This document shows positions 58,126 through 64,000 of a DNA stretch of 64,000 nt, one piece after another. The stretch is from Ashinkailepas kermadecensis (lineage: Eukaryota > Arthropoda > Thecostraca > Neolepadidae). Location of the stretch: positions 274,501 to 338,500 of the forward strand of contig JAOTOM010005112.1 in assembly GCA_034440615.1 (NCBI GenBank). The letters are read 5' to 3'. The notes below the pieces were generated by a model. That model ran no database searches and was not told the origin of the DNA. It saw only the letters and a list, made by a program, of their open reading frames with translations. How positions within the stretch are numbered: position 1 is the stretch's first letter; every line of letters starts with the position of its first letter. The position numbers were made by a program, and so were the translations under genes.

Positions 58126-59109
58126 TGGACGGGTTTTGTTTCATAAAGCCCAGATGCGGCGAAAATGGTTAGAATAGCGCAGCAGTAATGGTCTAAATGT
58201 CTGAAAATTCGACATAAAAAATCAGCAAATCCGGCTGCGTTTTTGTCATGAATGCAGAGTTGCAGGCCGAACAACATTGCACTTGCATAGATATTTTCGG
58301 TCCAATGTTAGGGGGGAGGATAATTTGGCAATTTTGGAATTCGCATGTGTCCATCGGGGGATATATATTTCAGACAATTTTAAGCATTTTTCCAATATAT
58401 ATTCTGTTTCGATCTTCCAAAAAAACCCTACTAGGGCCAAATTACTTTTTCGTGTCCGGCGCCGCTCGGCGCGGGGCGCAGGCACGGCGCCATAAGGGCG
58501 GCCGGCCCACCGCCCGGCGGCTCAAAATCGCCTCTATCGGTAGCGCGGCGGCTGGTGATGCTCCAGTACGTTGTGCGGGATCTTGCATGTAGGTGCTGGG
58601 TACTCACTGATTTTGACAAAAGGATAAATAGAGTGTATTAGCCTATCGAGGCCTGTGCGGGTCGTACATATGACGCTCAATAGCGCTGCGGCCACCGGTC
58701 ATTCAGGTAAGGGTGAAGTCTGCATAAAAATTCCAACTGAGAAAGCTTCTATTTGTGATGAATAATTTAAACAACTGAAGTGCCTTTCCAATATATGTAT
58801 GTTGTGTTTCGATTGTTAAATGATCTCAAACGTTCAATAACTTTTCGTGTTTAGCCTTATTTCGGGCTTAGCTTGAAACGCCTCGTTAAGTGACCTAGAA
58901 CGTGATTAACCTGAACCCTGGCTAAATGAAAATAGGACCTGTAGCTTCACGAATGACGCCCGTGATATAGCCCGTGATATGGAACCGCTGTTTAAATACA
59001 AAGGCGCTTGTAACGGTAACCATGCATTAGTAAATGTCGATGAATTTCACACCTACATAACTACTTTCTAATAAAAATTCAACCCTTGTATTTGAGCAGC
59101 TTCCGCCGT

Positions 59110-59570
59110 CGTCATTTCACAGCAAACAACAGGTTCAGCACTCAGTTGTTGACGTTTCTACGGTCGCTCTCCGGGTTGAATGTCCAGAGGAGAACTTGAA
59201 CAGCAAAACATCAAACAGGAAGCAACAAAACATTTCACAGCAAACAACAGGTTCAGCACTCAGTTTTTGACGTTTCTGCGGTCGCTCTCCGTGTCGAATG
59301 TCCGGAGGGAGAACTTGAACAGCAAAACATCAAACAGCAAGCAACAAAAATTTCACAGCAAACAACAGGTTCAGCACTCTTTTGTTAACGTTTCTGCGGT
59401 CGGCAGGTTGAATTTCTGGAGGGAGGACTGAACAGCAAAACAGCAAACAACAAAACATTTCACAGCAAACGCAAACGGCAAACGGCAGCAAACGGCAGGG
59501 TCAGCACTCAGTTGTTGACGTTGCTGCGGTCGCTCTCCGGGTTGAACTTCCGTAGCGAGGACTTGAACAG
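59110..59570 (-). repeat. 118-130-bp tandem array of the transposase 3' end, four copies
   Basis: TTCAGCACTCAGTTGTTGAC starts at 59134, 59252, 59370 and (as GTCAGCACTC) 59500. Each copy includes CGTTTCTGCGGTCGCTCTCC and GAACTTGAACAGC. The rightmost copy is the genuine coding end of the transposase (last codons and stop at 59508). The others are downstream duplicates without function. Confidence 0.9.
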
Positions 59571-62319
59571 CCTGTACTCCATGGCCGCGGACTCGGCCTT
59601 CTTGCCCAGGAAGGCCATCAGGGAGTCTCCAAACTCCTTGGAGGTCTTGTCCCGCCTCCTGTTGTTTGGCAGGGTGACTTGGATGCGGAAGAGCGGATCC
59701 ACCCTGGGTAGCGTTGTTGAGCTCTCTCTGGCGAACTGTAGCTCTTTTTCAGCCTCTGCTGCTTCGCCTTCTCTTCCAGTTCCGGTCTGGCGAGGTACGT
59801 CTGGACCTGCTCGGCGTCTGTGAAGGGCCCACCATCCGCCTTAAGCAGGTCCAGCAGGTCCAGTCTTTTCCTCTCCTTCGTCTGGGCGGCCAACTGTCGC
59901 TCCCCGCACCCTGAGCGAACTTCTCTCTTGTCTTTTCCGACCACTCCAGCTCCACCTCCTGTTTTTTCGCCACCTGCAGCTTGTATGATCGGAACTCAGA
60001 CTCTTTCCCCTCCCGCAGTTCCTTCGCCCGGGCTAGGACCATGGACCGGCTGACTGCCGGCAGAGTCTGCAGCTTCTTCAGCCGGTAGTCCACCGTTCCG
60101 CACTGCCTCTCCATCGCTAGATTGTTCACCGGGGTGTCGTCAATGTTCGCTGCCTGCTCGAACACGGGGAACTCAGCAGGGAATTCCTCTGCCAGGCCGT
60201 AGTCCCTCCTTTGCCGGGCCAGCACGGTCTGCAGCTCCGGCAGGCAGATGTTGAGGAGGTCGACGGCGTCATCCATATTCTCAGCGGCCGCCTCCCTGAT
60301 GGCACCGACCACAGACTCACCATAGCTGGCCACCACTCCGCCAAACATCTCCTCACTGACAGACTCGAACTGGGGGTTCTCCAGGGCGAAGAACCTGTCG
60401 TCTGCCACCTTGCCCAGGTCGGAGTGGAGCTGGGTGTAGAACGTCTTGAGACTCGAGTGGGTCGACTGGCTGTCGATTGTCATGCAGTAAAAGGGCTCGA
60501 TGACATGGACGCCCACCGCGGCGAACACAGCAAACACCACCCTGAGGTAGGGAAGCTCCAGCAGTTCTCTCACCAGGCAGGCGAGTCGGTTGCTGATGTG
60601 TGGGTTCTGGGAGAGGAACATCTCGATGTGCGGCAGGTTGAAGAGGAGTACGCCGGCCGCCCGGGACAAGCAGCCGAAACGCTGATCCTTGTAGCTGAAG
60701 AGGACCAGTTCCACCTGCTTCTGCTCCAGGAAGTTCCTGTAGAGCTGATTGCAGTTCCAGGCCTTGTGGGAGTACTCCGGCGCAATCAGCTTCAGCACCA
60801 TGTCGAGTGCCTGGCCGGCCAGGCTCCTGTGCTTGCTGTCAAGCTCCATTCCCACCATGAATTTGCTCAGCACCTGATCCACCTTCATGTCAGCCTCAAT
60901 TGCAGCCACTTTCTTGTTGAGGGCGTTGGAGAACCCGAGCGTGGTGTGGGAGCCGCAGAAAATCTGGCCGGCCTGCTTGTCGAGGTCGTACATCTCGGCC
61001 AGCACGGCCGCGAACCCCTTATTGTGTACCGTGCTGTCAGTCATGTGCACGTCAATGAGACTGTACACCTCCTTAGCGGTCTTCCCTTGGACAGCCGCCA
61101 GAATCTCCATACCGCAGTCGATCTGCAGCGCGATTTCGTCGGTGGACTCCCCAGCGATCCCCATTAGCGGGAGCGGGATGGGAACGTTTCTCCCGACGTG
61201 GATCCCCTGTGTGGCGAACTTTCCGACTCTGCGCTTTGTCGTGGAGTCGATTGCGGCAGTGATTGTCCGACCACCCTCCTTGGCATGGCTGACCTCTGAC
61301 ACGGCGAGAGACAGGGCCTCCGCCTCAATCAAGTTGAGCTTGGGACGAATGCTGGCCTTCGTAGGCAGAGTGTCCAGGTCAAACAGCTCTGAATCCTCCG
61401 CCGGCAGCTTCCATTTCCGCTCGAACAAACCGTTCCCCACCTCGACCACCGCCACACAGGCCTCGTTCAACGACATCCCCCTCCCCACCAGGTTCCCCAC
61501 TGTGAGGTAGAGTGAGTCCCGGACCTTCCGCTCGCTGTCCCGTACGTGTGCCAACCTGGCTGGAATCTCCTCCATCTCGCTCTCCTCTAACTCTGACACG
61601 AACAGCTTCCTCTTTTTCCTGCCACTGTCTGCCGCCTGAGGGGTCACTTTCTCCGGGGTCACGTCCGCACTCGTCGACGAGGCCGACACGATATTCCCTT
61701 CGGCCGACAGCATGTCCTCTATTTCGGCAATGTCCTTGAACTGGAACTGCTGGTCCCTTTCCTGTCTGTACCGCTCCTCTCTCTCCCGCGCCCTCTCCTT
61801 CCTCATCACTGCTTGGTACCAAACAGGATCAACTCCTCTGTCGCAGTGCATCTGTCTCTCCGTCTTCTGGTCATCGTAGTATTTTTGCTCGGACTGAGAC
61901 ATGTTGACTCCCCACTCGGCTTTGCATTTTTCCTCTTGGAGCGCAGTGTCCGCTCTAATGTCAAATAACTTGTCGGCCTGCTCCGCCAGCTCTTTAAACT
62001 CGTTAACGGGCTTTCCGCCCTGTCCAGTGGCGATCCTCTTCCGTCCCTCGCGGAAAGTTTTCCACAGCTTGTCCATCCTTCGGACCACGCCGTTCAGTGA
62101 GATACAGTAGACGGTGTCGTGAAACCATTTGGCGGCTACCAGCTTGCTCACCTCCCTCACCGCCTTTTCGTGTGGTGTCTTGGCAGTGGTGATATGCCGG
62201 AGGACGCCAATCACACTTTTGAGAGTGGGGAGTTGCGATGCCGGGATGAACTTTGGAACTGCCGGGAACACGACATCGGGATCGATCCCGCCAGACATTG
62301 CTCTGGTTTTGGGCGGCAT
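59508..62319 (-). CDS. hAT-B transposase, two C-terminal frameshifts
   Basis: From the ATG at 62319 the frame is open for 856 codons (to 59749). The likely natural C-terminus continues in two other frames: a switch near 59915 (a G-rich run) and one near 59735 (an A-rich run), to a stop at 59508, giving about 936 residues. A basic, Lys/Arg/Glu-rich helical segment (residues about 170-195) and KKRKLF (about 245) suggest nuclear targeting. Key residues: AIDSTTKRR with Asp358 (61248), MTDSTVHNKG with Asp428 (61038), FCGSHTTLG with Cys455 and His458 (60957), and NNLAMERQ with Glu737 (60111). The spacings 70, 27 and 282 fit a hAT-type core. No BED finger was found. Both breaks sit in homopolymer-like runs, so they may be assembly errors. 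Confidence 0.8.
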
Positions 62320-63123
62320 CGCGGCCGTCTTCGGTTTAAGCGAAATTCATCAGTGTCGCACACCAGGACCAGGACCAGGTGTCACCAACTGCAAGGTAAG
62401 AGAAACAGGTTAGGCACAGTCAAGCGGAGTTTTCAAGGTGCAATCGGATCGGAAGAGGAGATCGGATAACGTTCATCAACGGATGATGCTTAAAAGGGAT
62501 TAACTTTTACAGGTAATTTAACGATATTTACTGCACACTCAATTTACCTTTTGTCACGGTCATTGAGTACCTACTGAATATAATAGCGTACAGCGCGCCG
62601 GTGAGTGACCTACCCGGGGAGTCACAGGGGCCTTGCCCCCCCGAACGATCTAATTTAAGCCTTTTAGCTGCCAAAATTGATTTTTCCGCTCGAAAATGTT
62701 AGTTTTACCGAAAAATGTATCGTTGCATGGAAAGACTTGTTTCAAAACCCTCAGAGAGCAAACCGCCCCCCCTCTCCGGTAGCAAAAGCGTGAATTGGCG
62801 ACCCATTTCGCCGGTGTTTTGGGCCGTGGCCCCATCCCTGAGCAAAATCCTGGCTACGTGCCGGGTATCCGTGCAGTGTTAGCCGCCGCGCTGCCGATAG
62901 AGGCGATTTTCAGCCGCCGGGCGGTGGGCCGGCCGCCCTTATGGCGCCGTGCCTGCGCCCCGCGCCGAGCGGCGCCGGACACGAAAAAGTAATTTGGCCC
63001 TAGTAGGTTTTTTTGGAAGATCGAAACAGAATATATATTGGAAAAATGCTTAAAATTGTCTGAAATATATATCCCCCGATGGACACATGCGAATTCCAAA
63101 ATTGCCAAATTATCCCCCCCCTA

Positions 63124-64000
63124 CCAATGTCTTTATTACCTTTTCTTCAATTGTTTTGCCTGTCCTTTTCTTTGTTTTTGTTTTTGTTTTTTTTTATAAT
63201 TTTTGTTTAAAGGTCCGCCACCCAAGATCAGATGACCAGGAGCGCCCCCTCCTCTTACCCAACGACTGAAACACCTTAAGTTAACACCATAAAATAAACA
63301 GTAAAGTCGCGGCACTCCCAGCTAAGAGATGGAAAACAAATCAATAAGCATACAAAGCACCCGGTATTAAAGCAATAAAACGAATAATAAAGAATGCTGT
63401 AAGTAGTCCTACGCAAAGGTGGCGTATGACTGTCCCCAGATCCATCCCAATAAGAAGTTAAGGTCTAAACTATAATATTAGTAGCTAGTTTGTGGACAAA
63501 TGGTAGTGAGCACTCCTAATTTGAATTATTTTTTTTTTACTTTGGCCCCTCCCACAACTCCATCCAGCTAAGCATAGGCTTGTTGCTGGGTGGAGTGTGG
63601 GAGGAAATGCTTCTTCTGATGCTAATCACTCGAATGGTTCTCGTGACCATTTCTAGCTTTAAGTCAATATCGTGGACATTGTCATATCATTAGCCTCGTT
63701 ATCATTAGCCTTTTTAATCTCAGCACGTACATTGTGAATGAAAAGTTTATCTTCGAGAAGAGTATTATTAAATCGCCACAGCCCAGGTAGTTTCTTATTT
63801 GCACACAACATAATATCAAGATTAACCAAGCCATGGTGGCTTCAAACACCTGATTTCGATGCACTATAATGCATGATGCTGTAACAAATAATTACTACTG
63901 AACATGTAGTCAAGTCTTGATTTTTGAAGAGGTTTAAGTTGCCGCCAAGTATACGTAGCAGTTCTAGGATATGTATCATGCCAAATGTCCACGAATTCAA
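63124..64000. other. No gene; one imperfect hairpin
   Basis: At 63546-63603 CCTCCCACAACTCCATCCAGC pairs imperfectly with GCTGGGTGGAGTGTGGGAGG across a 16-nt loop. Otherwise unrecognised AT-rich sequence with T runs at 63186-63206. Confidence 0.5.

Larger units (their letters stand above)
58319..63123 (-). mobile_element. hAT-B: 4.8-kb DNA transposon with ~240-bp inverted repeats and 7-bp target duplication
   Basis: The left end TAGGGGGGAGGATAATTTGG (58319) is mirrored by CCAAATTATCCCCCCCCTA at the right (to 63123). The inverted repeats cover 58319-58553 and 62881-63123 and are nearly identical, with a striking AT-rich outer half and a GC-rich inner half (GGCGCCG, CGCCCGGCGG). Both sides are flanked by CCAATGT (58312-58318 and 63124-63130), a 7-bp direct repeat. 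hAT normally makes 8 bp, so either one base has mutated or this branch differs. One gene on the minus strand occupies 59508-62319, and a 118-130-bp tandem array follows it. 62320-62880 is leader without another gene. Confidence 0.93.

Noticed and set aside
60211..61167. 318-codon plus-strand frame inside hAT-B
   Set aside because: It is antisense to the transposase gene, whose catalytic motifs are all on the minus strand. It arises from the GC-rich codon use of that gene.

Overview
The window looks like gene-poor, repeat-rich DNA of a metazoan. An arthropod, perhaps a chelicerate such as a tick, is my best guess. That rests on the mix of Penelope-like and CR1-like retroelements and abundant hAT-like elements, and on scattered CCTAA-type motifs (three TTAGG-type units at about 18091). 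No marker gene proves it. I see no convincing intact host gene, no rRNA, no tRNA and nothing prokaryotic. Almost every long open frame belongs to a mobile element or to a microsatellite or minisatellite that lacks stops by composition.

The main content is three near-complete DNA transposons, called here hAT-A (6203-9835), hAT-C (39006-43313) and hAT-B (58319-63123). Each starts with TAGG, ends with CCTA, has long terminal inverted repeats (about 135-390 bp) and carries one large transposase-like gene. The three proteins look unlike each other by eye. In each I can place the same ordered residues, Asp - Asp - CxxH - Glu (in an 'ER' pair), at nearly the same spacing: 64-70, then 27-29, then 281-309 residues. 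That is the layout of hAT-type RNase H-fold transposases. All three genes are slightly damaged: hAT-A has one frameshift, hAT-B has two near its C-terminus, and hAT-C has two in-frame TGA codons. hAT-C also has a clean phase-1 intron. hAT-A and hAT-C both sit inside (AT)n microsatellites.

Retroelements: a gypsy-type integrase fragment (about 2440-2786), a degraded non-LTR RT (14706-15693), a Penelope-like element with RT and GIY-YIG endonuclease (23466-26460) whose catalytic YIDD box is split by a 17-bp duplication, a CR1-like 3' end (28148-29231) with a second copy of its 3' UTR (54273-54952), an I/Jockey-like RT plus RNase H remnant (36470-37833), and a 3.5-kb inverted-repeat structure built from a CR1-like element (44833-48355).

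Small non-autonomous elements include two with exact 8-bp target duplications (4162-4855 and 33638-33829), a foldback element inside hAT-A (6520-6742) and one inside the CR1 palindrome (47522-47789). Tandem arrays include a 60-bp minisatellite (18530-20250), a 57-bp minisatellite (35100-36150), a GT/GC alternating tract (16225-16636) and several long (TA)n tracts, almost all of which abut a transposon end. Two stretches (5697-6170 and 7240-7325) look like base-call smearing into homopolymers and should be treated as assembly error.

Long stretches such as 20251-23460, 29232-33637, 43443-44563, 48356-50654 and 53270-54272 hold nothing I can name.
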